From: Pseudomonadota bacterium
GTDB lineage: Bacteria > Pseudomonadota > Alphaproteobacteria > Rhizobiales > Beijerinckiaceae
DNA length: 7,058 nt
Reading direction: 5' to 3'
Assembly: GCA_021780015.1 (NCBI GenBank)
Contig: JAJXZN010000272.1
Coordinates: 1-7,058, forward strand
Shown: in pieces, positions 1 to 5,465 of the stretch
Position numbering within the stretch: the stretch's first letter is position 1
Layout: each line of letters begins with the position of its first letter
The notes under the pieces: model-generated
What the model saw: only the letters and a program-made list of their open reading frames with translations
Database searches by the model: none
What the model was told of the DNA's origin: nothing
Program-made: the position numbers and the translations under genes

Positions 1-160
1 CATCAACGGCGAATATTTCATCAAGAATCAAATCGCCAAGCCGTCATCCGCCGCGCGCGACGGGGCTATGGCCGCGGCGCTGTGGCGAAAGACGGCCGAA
101 CTGACCGGCGTCGACTGGCCTGAGCCAGCCGCGCCGGTGCTTCGTGCTGCTTCTCAGTAA
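1..160 (+). CDS. C-terminal end of a short-chain dehydrogenase/reductase (partial)
   Basis: Only the last 52 codons are present, read from base 2 to the TAA at 158-160; the gene begins outside the window. The tail has the pattern GEYF, then PSSAARD, then AALWRKTAELTGV. This resembles the C-terminal tail of SDR proteins of the retinol dehydrogenase/protochlorophyllide reductase-like group, where a 'GKYF...PSPAA...LWxxSExLTGL' ending is common. None of the diagnostic elements (Rossmann TGxxxGxG, YxxxK) lie in the window, so the family call depends on the tail alone and the substrate cannot be inferred. The last 7 bases overlap the 3' end of the convergent gene on the other strand. Confidence 0.5.
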   Translation, partial: INGEYFIKNQIAKPSSAARDGAMAAALWRKTAELTGVDWPEPAAPVLRAASQ

Positions 161-528
161 GAATTCGCCGCGTGTGCGAGACCCGCAGCCGTGTCTTCGG
201 GATTAAGCCGGATGAGCTTGCTTTCGTCGACGCAGCCGTCATCGACGATGGCTATCGCGTCATAGCCTAAGGCCGGGAAACGGCCGATGATGACGCCGTC
301 ACCCCAATATTCGGTGTGGCGGCCGACATCGTCGTTGATGAAGTCGAGGAAGCGTTCGGCTTGATCGCCCGAGAGGCGAATGGCATTGCCGCCGCTTTGC
401 TCGGAAGCCATTTCGGTGCGCATCTGCGCCGCGTCGGCCGATTCGCAGCCTTCCTGCGCCTGGACGACCGGGCTGAAGCCGACCACCGTTGCGGCAGCGA
501 ACAGGCTTGTGAAGAGGAAGCGTTTCAT
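154..528 (-). CDS. Small predicted secreted (periplasmic) protein, unknown function
   Basis: A 124-aa protein of no family I recognise. Residues 1-24 form a classical Sec signal peptide: a basic MKR start, a hydrophobic core (FLFTSLFAAATVVGF), and a cleavage motif VQA before Gln25. The mature chain is about 100 aa and acidic. It has two cysteines, Cys28 near its start and Cys99 in a DDGC motif, which could form one disulfide in the periplasm. An upstream in-frame ATG at 603 would add 25 residues before the signal peptide. I prefer the ATG at 528, because the signal peptide then sits at the very N-terminus and a GAGG/AGG purine stretch lies just upstream. The gene converges on the SDR fragment, overlapping it by 7 bp, and diverges from rph. 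The signal peptide is seen directly; export is inferred. Confidence 0.7.
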   Translation of the reverse strand: MKRFLFTSLFAAATVVGFSPVVQAQEGCESADAAQMRTEMASEQSGGNAIRLSGDQAERFLDFINDDVGRHTEYWGDGVIIGRFPALGYDAIAIVDDGCVDESKLIRLNPEDTAAGLAHAANSY

Positions 529-707
529 CCTGCACCTCATTCCTTGCGGTAATGTGCCCCATCCGCGCGTGGTCTCTGCCGCGCACGGGACCCGCGCCCG
601 CAACGTCGCGGCTGTTGCGATAGTTCCGCGCCGCGCTGCAGTTGCATAGGCCGGCCGAACAGCCTAAGCAGGAGACCATTTTTGCCAACGGTTTAGGTTG
701 AAGCTGA

Positions 708-1421
708 ATGCGTCCTTCCCAGCGTGCGCCGGATCAGATGCGCCAGGTCATCATCGAGCGCAATGTCGCGCGTTATGCTGAAGGGTCTTGTCTCATCAAA
801 TTCGGCGAGACCCATGTGCTCTGTACGGCTTCGCTTGAAGATAAGCCGCCGCTTTGGCTGCGTGGACAAGGCCGCGGCTGGGTGACGGCGGAATATGCCA
901 TGTTGCCACGTGCGACGCATACGCGGACGCGCCGCGAGATTGCCGCCGGCCGACCCTCCGGCCGTACACAGGAGATCCAGAGGCTCATCGGCCGCAGCCT
1001 TCGCGCGGTCACCGATCTGCAGGCGCTCGGCGAGCGCCAGATCACCATCGATTGCGATGTGTTGCAGGCCGACGGTGGCACGCGGACCGCGTCGATCACC
1101 GGCGGCTGGGTGGCGTTGCGCGAATGTCTCAAATGGATGCACGCGCGTTCGATTCTAAAAGAGATACCGCTGCGTGATCACGTCGCCGCGATCTCCTGCG
1201 GCATTTCCAACGGCGAGGCGGTGCTCGACCTCGATTATGCCGAGGACAGCGCGGCGCAGACCGATGCGAATTTTGTCATCACCGGGTCCGGGTCGCTTGT
1301 TGAAGTGCAGGCGACAGCCGAAGCGGCGGTGTTCAGCGAGGCCGACTTCAACGCCATGCTGGGCTTGGCACGCAAAGGCGTGACCGAACTCATCGCCTTG
1401 CAGAAGCAGGCGATTGCCTGA
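708..1421 (+). CDS. rph: Ribonuclease PH
   Basis: A 237-aa phosphorolytic 3'-5' exoribonuclease that trims the 3' ends of tRNA precursors and other RNAs, using phosphate to release nucleoside diphosphates. Length matches the family (about 238 aa). Visible hallmarks are the N-terminal RP...R start, [11 protein letters not shown] (residues 32-42), [16 protein letters not shown] (55-70), and [17 protein letters not shown] (84-100) with the phosphate-binding Arg86. [10 protein letters not shown] (121-130) follows, then [14 protein letters not shown] (173-186) carrying conserved aspartates of the active site. The ATG at 708 gives the family-standard N-terminus; the Shine-Dalgarno (AGG about 10 nt upstream) is weak. 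It is the first gene of a two-gene operon with rdgB, whose start lies 1 nt after the rph stop. The enzyme works as a ring-shaped hexamer in the cytoplasm (family knowledge). Confidence 0.97.
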   Translation: MRPSQRAPDQMRQVIIERNVARYAEGSCLIKFGETHVLCTASLEDKPPLWLRGQGRGWVTAEYAMLPRATHTRTRREIAAGRPSGRTQEIQRLIGRSLRAVTDLQALGERQITIDCDVLQADGGTRTASITGGWVALRECLKWMHARSILKEIPLRDHVAAISCGISNGEAVLDLDYAEDSAAQTDANFVITGSGSLVEVQATAEAAVFSEADFNAMLGLARKGVTELIALQKQAIA

Positions 1422-1422
1422 C

Positions 1423-2058
1423 ATGACAAAACGCCTGACGGGCCGGTTGGTCATCGCGACGCATAACCGCGGCAAGCTGTGGGAGATGCAGGAGCTGCTT
1501 AAGCCGCACGGCATCGACGTGGTTGCGGCCGGTGAACTGGGCCTGGCCGAGCCGGAGGAAACCGGCGCGACGTTCGCAGCCAATGCGGTGCTGAAGGCGC
1601 GCGCGGCGGCGGACGCGGCGCAGCTTCCGGCGCTTGCCGATGATTCTGGGCTTTGTGTCGATGCGCTCGGTGGCGCGCCCGGGCTGCATTCGGCACGCTG
1701 GGCGGAACTTGCGCCGGGAGGCGCGCGCGATTTTGCTGCAGGAATCAAGAAGGTCGAAGCGGCGCTTCACGAAGCCGGCGCCGCGCCGCCCTATAATGCG
1801 CATTTCATTTCTGTCCTTGCCCTCGCCTGGCCCGACGGGACGACCGAGATTTTCGAAGGCAAGATCAATGGCACGCTGGTCTTTCCGCCGCGCGGCACGA
1901 AAGGCTTTGGTTATGACCCGATCTTTCTACCGAACGGATTGTCGCGGACCTTCGGCGAAATGATGATGGAAGAAAAGCAGGCGATTCCAGCCGATGGTTC
2001 GCCGGCGCTCTCGCATCGTGCGCGCGCCTTTCAGGCTTTTGCGCGCGTTTGTCTTTAA
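1423..2058 (+). CDS. rdgB: dITP/XTP pyrophosphatase (RdgB/HAM1 family)
   Basis: A 211-aa house-cleaning enzyme that hydrolyses non-canonical purine NTPs (dITP, ITP, XTP) to the monophosphate and pyrophosphate, keeping deaminated purines out of nucleic acid. Family motifs in order: IATHNRGKLWEM (11-22, phosphate loop), FAANAVLKARAAA (51-63), ADDSGLCVDAL (72-82, catalytic/metal-binding Asp), NAHFISVLAL (125-134), GTKGFGYDPIF (158-168) and the nucleobase-contacting ALSHRARAF (195-203). All appear intact. The usual SARYSG segment reads SARWAE. An in-frame TTG at 1414 would overlap rph; I chose the ATG at 1423 because it puts the phosphate loop at the usual distance from the start, directly behind the rph stop (TGACATG). 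That spacing suggests translational coupling. The C-terminus runs about 8 residues beyond the SHR motif region, which is normal. Confidence 0.96.
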   Translation: MTKRLTGRLVIATHNRGKLWEMQELLKPHGIDVVAAGELGLAEPEETGATFAANAVLKARAAADAAQLPALADDSGLCVDALGGAPGLHSARWAELAPGGARDFAAGIKKVEAALHEAGAAPPYNAHFISVLALAWPDGTTEIFEGKINGTLVFPPRGTKGFGYDPIFLPNGLSRTFGEMMMEEKQAIPADGSPALSHRARAFQAFARVCL

Positions 2059-2060
2059 AC

Positions 2061-2087
2061 GTTCAAAATCGCAGGGTTCAAAATTGC
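2061..2087. repeat. Imperfect 15-bp-spaced direct repeat downstream of rdgB
   Basis: GTTCAAAATCGC at 2061-2072 is repeated as GTTCAAAATTGC at 2076-2087, with 11 of 12 bases identical and a 15-bp period. ATCGCA (2068-2073) and TGCGAT (2085-2090) also form a 6-bp inverted repeat across an 11-nt loop. No T-run follows, so it does not look like a factor-independent terminator. It could be an operator or chance; no known regulator motif is recognised. Confidence 0.4.
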
Positions 2088-2124
2088 GATGTGCGAAGGA
2101 TCACCAAATGTCGCGGGCATGTGT

Positions 2125-2153
2125 CTTGCTGCGCTGCGGCCAACCAGTAATAA
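2125..2153 (+). promoter_or_regulatory. Possible sigma-70 promoter for the 97-aa gene
   Basis: CTTGCT (2125-2130), a 17-nt spacer, then TAATAA (2148-2153), in the otherwise GC-rich gap between rdgB and the gene starting at 2190. Alphaproteobacterial housekeeping promoters prefer CTTGAC-N17-CTATAT-like elements. The -10 is good and the -35 is weak. The implied 5' leader is about 30 nt. Confidence 0.35.
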
Positions 2154-2189
2154 TGCTTCTCCCTCGGGGTGACTGGAATACCGGAATCA

Positions 2190-2483
2190 ATGTCTGAGAT
2201 TTGGGAAACGAAATATGGTCTGCGCCGGGTGCGGCACGATCCGCCGACGCTCGAGGAAGCGATCGCCGCGGCGCAAGGCCTATCCGACGAATTGGATGAG
2301 CAGATCGAAATCGCGGCGGGCCTCATGGCTCTGCCCGCCGATGTGGTACGTGCCGAAGTGTTGAAAGCGGCGAAGCCGGTCAAGTCCGCGCGCGTGGTCG
2401 TGACGCCGAGCCGCGAGGGTGCCGCGCGCACGGTCATCGTCGAGCGCAAACCCTCGCGCCGCCTGCGCCCGACAGGCCTCTGA
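2190..2483 (+). CDS. 97-aa conserved-looking hypothetical protein
   Basis: I do not recognise a named family. The protein starts MSEIWETKYGLRRVRHDPP, followed by a segment (residues 19-63) rich in Ala, Glu and Leu that should be mostly helical (TLEEAIAAAQGL...DEQIEIAAGLMALP). It ends with a basic, Arg/Lys-rich tail (VKSARVVVTPSREG...KPSRRLRPTGL). There is no signal peptide, membrane segment or cysteine, so it is probably a soluble cytoplasmic protein. The PP-TLEEAI-AAQ-L and IAAGLM-LP-D-V patterns look like genuine conserved protein rather than chance reading frame. A GTG at 2169 would add 7 residues; the ATG at 2190 is preferred because GGA lies a few bases upstream and the protein reads cleanly from there. 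It lies 131 bp after rdgB and ends 9 bp from the end of convergent cysG. Basic tail plus helices could mean nucleic-acid or partner binding, but this is speculation. Confidence 0.75.
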   Translation: MSEIWETKYGLRRVRHDPPTLEEAIAAAQGLSDELDEQIEIAAGLMALPADVVRAEVLKAAKPVKSARVVVTPSREGAARTVIVERKPSRRLRPTGL

Positions 2484-2492
2484 CAGCGCGTT

Positions 2493-3455
2493 TCAGAGCG
2501 TCTCGACATCGAAGCCAGCGGCGCCAAAAATAGCAGGATCGATACCGCTGACATCGCGCAGAGCGAGCCAAACAACGCGCCTGCCGTGCTGCGCCTCGGC
2601 GAGGATGCGGGTGGCAATATCTTCATCCGCGCAAGTGGTCTTGATGGATTCGCGCCGGGCCATTTCTATGATCTGAGGCGGAACGCCCCGATCATAGAAA
2701 ACGACATCGGCGGCCTGCAGAAGCCGCAGCGCTTTTAGCGTGAGGCGCTCCGGATCGTCGGACGTGATGGCGAGAATTGTCATCGCGCCGTTTTGCGCAT
2801 CGGCTTCGCGCCGCGCGGCTGCAATCAAGGCGTCGAAATCTTTATCGCTTGGCGCCTGCGTGGTCAGGGCGCGGGCGACGAACAGCTCCCAGAAACGCCG
2901 CCGCGACGTCGGATCGGCCAACTTCGGCCGCCAGGCCTGCGCGGCTTTCGCCCAGGTCTTGAGGCTCGGCGGCAGCAGAGCCTCCAGCCGGCCGCGTAAG
3001 GCGAGAGCAAGGACGGGCGCGGCACCGCCGGTCGAAATCGCCGCGATCAGCGGCGAACGGTCAATGATCGTGCCAAACTGAAAATCGCAATAGGCCGGCT
3101 TGTCGATGATGTTCACCGGCACGCGGGCGCGGCGTGCCGCATCGGCAAAGCGCGCGGCTTCCGTCTTCGTCGCGAAATCACCGATAGCCAGCGCGGCGCC
3201 GATGAAATCGTCGTCTTGCCAGTCGCGAGGGACGAGCGTGAGCGTCGGAACTTGCGCTGCCAAAGCGCGCATTTCCGGCCCCGGTTCAGCGCTGACAACA
3301 TCAAGCTTCGCACCCGCTGCCTGCAGGAGTTCGGCCTTCCAGGCTGCGCCAGCCGCGCCACCGGCGAGGAGAACGCGTTTGCCGCGAAGGTCGAAAAACA
3401 CCGGCAGGCTGGCCAGTCCCTGCATCGGCCGCTGTGGATCGTCTGCGTCGCTCAC
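2493..3455 (-). CDS. cysG: Siroheme synthase-like protein: CysG dehydrogenase/ferrochelatase half with a truncated, degenerate methyltransferase stub
   Basis: A 320-aa protein matching E. coli CysG (457 aa) only to about two-thirds of its length. Residues about 17-165 are the precorrin-2 dehydrogenase/sirohydrochlorin ferrochelatase (CysG-B, Met8-like) domain. It has an altered dinucleotide loop AGGAAGAAWK (31-40, usually GGGxVAxRK). VNIID (114-118) carries the Asp equivalent to catalytic Asp104 of CysG. IIDRSPLIAAISTGGAAPVLA (130-150) follows, with Thr142 where CysG has Ser128. The helical dimerisation region, including RRRFWELF (185-192), follows. Residues 224-320 align with the start of the uroporphyrinogen-III methyltransferase domain (LTLKALRLLQAADVVFYDR), but GAGPGD is replaced by AITSDD, the GKRAG loop is missing, and the protein stops just after the IFGAAG...VETL region, losing the rest of the SAM domain. 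Expected role: oxidation of precorrin-2 and iron insertion to make siroheme for sulfite/nitrite reductase. Methylation of uroporphyrinogen III must come from another gene. The start is GTG, with GAGGA 6 nt upstream. Confidence 0.88.
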   Translation of the reverse strand: MSDADDPQRPMQGLASLPVFFDLRGKRVLLAGGAAGAAWKAELLQAAGAKLDVVSAEPGPEMRALAAQVPTLTLVPRDWQDDDFIGAALAIGDFATKTEAARFADAARRARVPVNIIDKPAYCDFQFGTIIDRSPLIAAISTGGAAPVLALALRGRLEALLPPSLKTWAKAAQAWRPKLADPTSRRRFWELFVARALTTQAPSDKDFDALIAAARREADAQNGAMTILAITSDDPERLTLKALRLLQAADVVFYDRGVPPQIIEMARRESIKTTCADEDIATRILAEAQHGRRVVWLALRDVSGIDPAIFGAAGFDVETL

Positions 3456-3461
3456 TCAGAG

Positions 3462-3466
3462 TCCTC
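3462..3466 (-). promoter_or_regulatory. Shine-Dalgarno that decides the GTG start of cysG
   Basis: On the minus strand GAGGA lies 6 nt before the GTG at 3455. The next candidate start, an ATG 10 codons downstream (3425), has no comparable purine stretch, so the GTG is preferred. Confidence 0.65.
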
Positions 3467-3484
3467 GATCAATTTGGCGTTGCC

Positions 3485-3514
3485 ACTATAGCGCGGCGCT
3501 TCCTCAAGCCCTAA
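3485..3514 (-). promoter_or_regulatory. Possible promoter of cysG
   Basis: Minus-strand TTAGGG (3514-3509), an 18-nt spacer and TATAGT (3490-3485) sit in the 94-bp divergent gap between cysG and the SDR gene. The -10 is good and the -35 is poor. It would give a leader of roughly 20 nt. No IscR-, Cbl- or CysB-type operator is recognisable by eye. Confidence 0.3.
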
Positions 3515-3539
3515 ATCCCCCCGAGGTTTCATCCCGAAC

Positions 3540-3547
3540 GGAGAGGG
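3540..3547 (+). promoter_or_regulatory. Shine-Dalgarno that decides the GTG start of the SDR gene
   Basis: GGAGAGGG precedes the GTG at 3550; the GGAG core is 6 nt from it. The open frame extends upstream to 3100, but that part is antisense to cysG, so this ribosome-binding site fixes the start. Confidence 0.65.
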
Positions 3548-3549
3548 CA

Positions 3550-4341
3550 GTGCTGATCGATCTTTCTGGCAAGAGCGCCATCGTGACCGGCTCGACACGG
3601 GGCATCGGCTTTGCGGTTGCCAAGGGCCTGGCGTTGTCGGGCGCCCGCGTCACCGTCAACGGGCGCGGCCAGAAGGCCGTGGACCAGGCCTTGGCCGAAC
3701 TGAAAAAGGTCGCGCCGAAGGCTCACTTTCAGGGCGTCGCTGCCGATCTCGGCACGGAAGCCGGCTGTGATGCTCTCATCAAGGCCGTCCCATCGACCGA
3801 TATTCTCGTCAACAATGTCGGCATTTTCCAGCCGCAGGATTTCTTCGAAATCCCAGATTCGGAGTGGCAGCGCTTCTTCGAAGTCAACGTGCTCTCCGGC
3901 GTGCGGCTGACGCGCGCCTTGCTGCCGGGCATGATCAGCCGCAATTGGGGCCGGGTGATCTTCATCTCCTCGGAATCGGGGCTGAACATTCCCGTCGAGA
4001 TGATTCATTACGGCTTCACCAAAACGGCGCAGATTTCGATCGCGCGTGGGATCGCCAAGCGCGCGGCAGGCACCGGCGTGACGGTCAATTCCGTTTTGCC
4101 CGGGCCGACGTTGTCGGAGGGCGTCGTCGATTTCCTCGCGAAAATGTCGAGCGGAGGCGAATCGGTCGAAGCAGCGGGCGCCGCTTTCGTCAAGAAACAC
4201 CGGCCGAGCTCGATCATCCAGCGTGCCGCAAGCGTCGAGGAAGTCGCCAATATGGTCGTCTATATCGCCTCGCCGCAGGCCTCCGCGACGACCGGTGCGG
4301 CCTTGCGCGTCGACGGCGGCGTGGTCGATACGATTGCTTGA
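3550..4341 (+). CDS. SDR-family NAD(P)-dependent oxidoreductase
   Basis: A 263-aa classical short-chain dehydrogenase/reductase, complete and of normal length. The Rossmann motif TGSTRGIG spans residues 13-20. Arg17 and Arg39 (VNGRG) suggest a preference for NADP(H). AADLG (64-68) contacts adenine and NNVG (88-91) is the structural motif. The catalytic tetrad reads Asn113, Ser141 (in FISSESG), Tyr154 and Lys158 (YGFTK). LPGPT (183-187) and the C-terminal VDGGVVD (254-260) are also typical. The protein starts LIDLSGKSAIVTGSTRG, the usual N-terminus, from a GTG with a strong Shine-Dalgarno. Family members reduce or oxidise carbonyl/hydroxyl groups on many substrates; none can be named here. The upstream 94 bp are shared with divergent cysG. 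It ends 11 bp before the end of convergent queD, with no operon partner. Confidence 0.93.
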   Translation: MLIDLSGKSAIVTGSTRGIGFAVAKGLALSGARVTVNGRGQKAVDQALAELKKVAPKAHFQGVAADLGTEAGCDALIKAVPSTDILVNNVGIFQPQDFFEIPDSEWQRFFEVNVLSGVRLTRALLPGMISRNWGRVIFISSESGLNIPVEMIHYGFTKTAQISIARGIAKRAAGTGVTVNSVLPGPTLSEGVVDFLAKMSSGGESVEAAGAAFVKKHRPSSIIQRAASVEEVANMVVYIASPQASATTGAALRVDGGVVDTIA

Positions 4342-4345
4342 GATA

Positions 4346-4366
4346 ATGAGGGTTAGTGCCCCTCAT
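4346..4366. terminator. Hairpin at the convergent SDR/queD junction, possible shared terminator
   Basis: ATGAGGG (4346-4352), a 7-nt loop, then CCCTCAT (4360-4366) form a perfect 7-bp stem that overlaps the last codons of queD. Neither side has a strong T-run, so as an intrinsic terminator it is weak. It is the only candidate for ending either transcript in the 11-bp gap. Confidence 0.4.
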
Positions 4367-4709
4367 ATTCCGCGGAGCAATCCTTCGTCTCGTAGACGAT
4401 GACGGCGGAAAGCTCGGGAAAGGTCGGTTTGATCCTGTCGTAGATCCAGACCGCGATATTCTCGGCGGTTGGATTGTCGAGGCCTTCGATTTCGTTCAAA
4501 CAATGATGATCGAGTTGCGCGTGGAGCGGTGCGAAAGCCTTCTCGATGGCGAAGAAATCGACGACGAAGCCGCTCTCCTGATCGACTGGGCCTTCGAGCT
4601 TGAGTTCGACGCGGTAGGAATGGCCGTGCAGATTGCGGCAGCGATGCGTCGGCGCGACCTTCGGCAGGAAATGCGCCGCCTCGAATGAAAAAGCTTGGGT
4701 GATCTTCAT
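4353..4709 (-). CDS. queD: 6-carboxy-5,6,7,8-tetrahydropterin synthase
   Basis: A 118-aa enzyme of the 6-pyruvoyl-tetrahydropterin synthase fold that converts 7,8-dihydroneopterin triphosphate to 6-carboxytetrahydropterin, the second step from GTP to preQ0 and queuosine. The zinc ligands are visible as His13 (FEAAHFLP) and His28/His30 (LHGHSY). Catalytic Cys24 lies in HRCRNLHGH, as in QueD proteins; LDHHCLN (66-72) and the PTAENIAVW motif (80-88) follow. Glu107 in VYETKDC is the pterin anchor. Length is typical of QueD (about 120 aa). The ATG at 4709 has only a poor Shine-Dalgarno. The gene lies 47 nt downstream of queE in the same direction, so translation within a queE-queD transcript is likely. 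Its product is the substrate of QueE. Confidence 0.96.
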   Translation of the reverse strand: MKITQAFSFEAAHFLPKVAPTHRCRNLHGHSYRVELKLEGPVDQESGFVVDFFAIEKAFAPLHAQLDHHCLNEIEGLDNPTAENIAVWIYDRIKPTFPELSAVIVYETKDCSAEYEGH

Positions 4710-4731
4710 AGCGTCAATCTTTTACTCGGGC

Positions 4732-4746
4732 CGATGCAAAGCATCG
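4732..4746. other. Short perfect hairpin in the queE-queD gap
   Basis: CGATGC-AAA-GCATCG on the plus strand, a 6-bp perfect stem with a 3-nt loop, lies inside the 47-nt gap between queE and queD. No U-tract follows in the queE-queD direction, so it is not a standard terminator. It may be an mRNA stability or processing element, or chance. Confidence 0.35.
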
Positions 4747-4756
4747 CGTCGTCATT

Positions 4757-5389
4757 TTACGGCAAGCCGATCAGCTTGTGGGTTTGCAGGCTCAGCCGCC
4801 AACGCGGATGCTTCAGGCAATAGGCTGCCGCCTTGGCGGTATTGGCTTCCTGTGCCGGCCCGTCCATCGGTTGCAGGAAGAAGTGCCGGAAGGCAAGTCC
4901 GGCGAAATTTTCGGGGTCGAGGCCGTCCTGCGGGAAGACCAGTTTTAGTTCGTCGCCGGCCCAGAGCGCCAAAGGCGCGCCGGCCTTGGGACTGACGCAG
5001 ATCCAATCGAGCCCATCCGGCGGCGCTAGCGTGCCGTTTGTCTCGATGGCGCAGGCGAAGCCGCGCGCATGCAGAGCCTCGATCACTGCCGCATCGAGCT
5101 GGAGCAAAGGCTCACCGCCGGTAAAAACGGCAAAGGCGCTTGCTCGGTCGGCCGGCCATTTGGCCGCGATCGCATCGGCCAGCGCCTCGGCATCGGCGAA
5201 TTTGCCGCCGCCCGGGCCGTCGGTGCCGACAAAATCCGTGTCGCAGAAGCTGCATTGCGCCTCGGCGCGGTCGGCTTCGCGGCCCGTCCAGAGATTGCAG
5301 CCGGCGAAACGACAGAAGACGGCGGCACGGCCGGCCTGCGCGCCTTCGCCTTGCAGCGTGTAATAGATTTCCTTCACGGCATAGGTCAT
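4757..5389 (-). CDS. queE: 7-carboxy-7-deazaguanine synthase (radical SAM)
   Basis: A 210-aa radical SAM enzyme that rearranges 6-carboxytetrahydropterin (QueD product) to 7-carboxy-7-deazaguanine, the precursor of preQ0 and queuosine. It begins MTYAVKEIYYTLQGEG, the standard QueE opening with the substrate-binding LQGEG. The [4Fe-4S] cysteines are Cys31, Cys46 and Cys49. This is the expanded CX14CX2C spacing found in a subset of QueE proteins rather than CX3CX2C. Other motifs are FTGGEPLLQ (89-97), AIETNGT (114-120), VSPK (132-135), LQPMDG (172-177) and LQTHKLIG (201-208). The open frame extends 21 codons further upstream through the trxA terminator. The ATG at 5389 is chosen because the family N-terminus begins there and AGG lies shortly upstream. 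It is first in a queE-queD unit; neither queC nor queF is in the window. Confidence 0.95.
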   Translation of the reverse strand: MTYAVKEIYYTLQGEGAQAGRAAVFCRFAGCNLWTGREADRAEAQCSFCDTDFVGTDGPGGGKFADAEALADAIAAKWPADRASAFAVFTGGEPLLQLDAAVIEALHARGFACAIETNGTLAPPDGLDWICVSPKAGAPLALWAGDELKLVFPQDGLDPENFAGLAFRHFFLQPMDGPAQEANTAKAAAYCLKHPRWRLSLQTHKLIGLP

Positions 5390-5410
5390 CGGGCTGCCTA
5401 TCGCGCCAAT

Positions 5411-5438
5411 AAGCAAAAGGGACCTCTTGCGAGGTCCC
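5411..5438 (-). terminator. Intrinsic terminator of trxA
   Basis: In the minus-strand RNA, GGGACCTC-GCAA-GAGGTCCC forms a perfect 8-bp GC-rich stem closed by a GNRA-type tetraloop, followed immediately by UUUUGCUU. The plus strand lacks a T-run after the stem, so it is directional. It starts 28 nt after the trxA stop and ends only about 20 nt before the queE start. Confidence 0.88.
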
Positions 5439-5465
5439 CTGCCAGGCTGCAATCGCGTGTGCGGC

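Noticed and set aside
661..699. Inverted repeat (CAGCCTAA ... TTAGGTTG) upstream of rph
   Set aside because: 7 of 8 bases match across a spacing of about 25 nt; too weak and too far apart to claim an operator, and it does not match the CIRCE element expected near an hrcA-rph junction.
1155..1803. Long minus-strand frames antisense to rph and rdgB
   Set aside because: Ser/Ala/Arg-rich shadows in GC-rich coding DNA, without start signals or homology that I recognise.
2169..2189. GTG at 2169 as the start of the 97-aa gene
   Set aside because: No ribosome-binding site suits it better than the ATG at 2190, and the extra residues TGIPES add nothing recognisable.
3100..3549. N-terminal extension of the SDR gene by 150 codons
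   Set aside because: This part is antisense to cysG, has no recognisable domain, and the SDR family N-terminus begins at the GTG at 3550 with a strong ribosome-binding site.
4346..4366. Strong bidirectional terminator at the SDR/queD junction
   Set aside because: The stem is real, but only 7 bp with no proper T-run on either side, so it is listed only as a low-confidence terminator.
5390..5440. Possible preQ1 riboswitch upstream of queE (AGAGGTCCC next to a hairpin and T-run on the minus strand)
   Set aside because: The preQ1-I core (conserved aptamer stem, C-rich loop and A-rich tail pairing back into the loop) is not present. The hairpin is a simple trxA terminator.
5390..5452. 21-codon N-terminal extension of QueE
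   Set aside because: It would be encoded across the trxA terminator, and QueE proteins start at the MTYAVKEIYYTLQGEG position.
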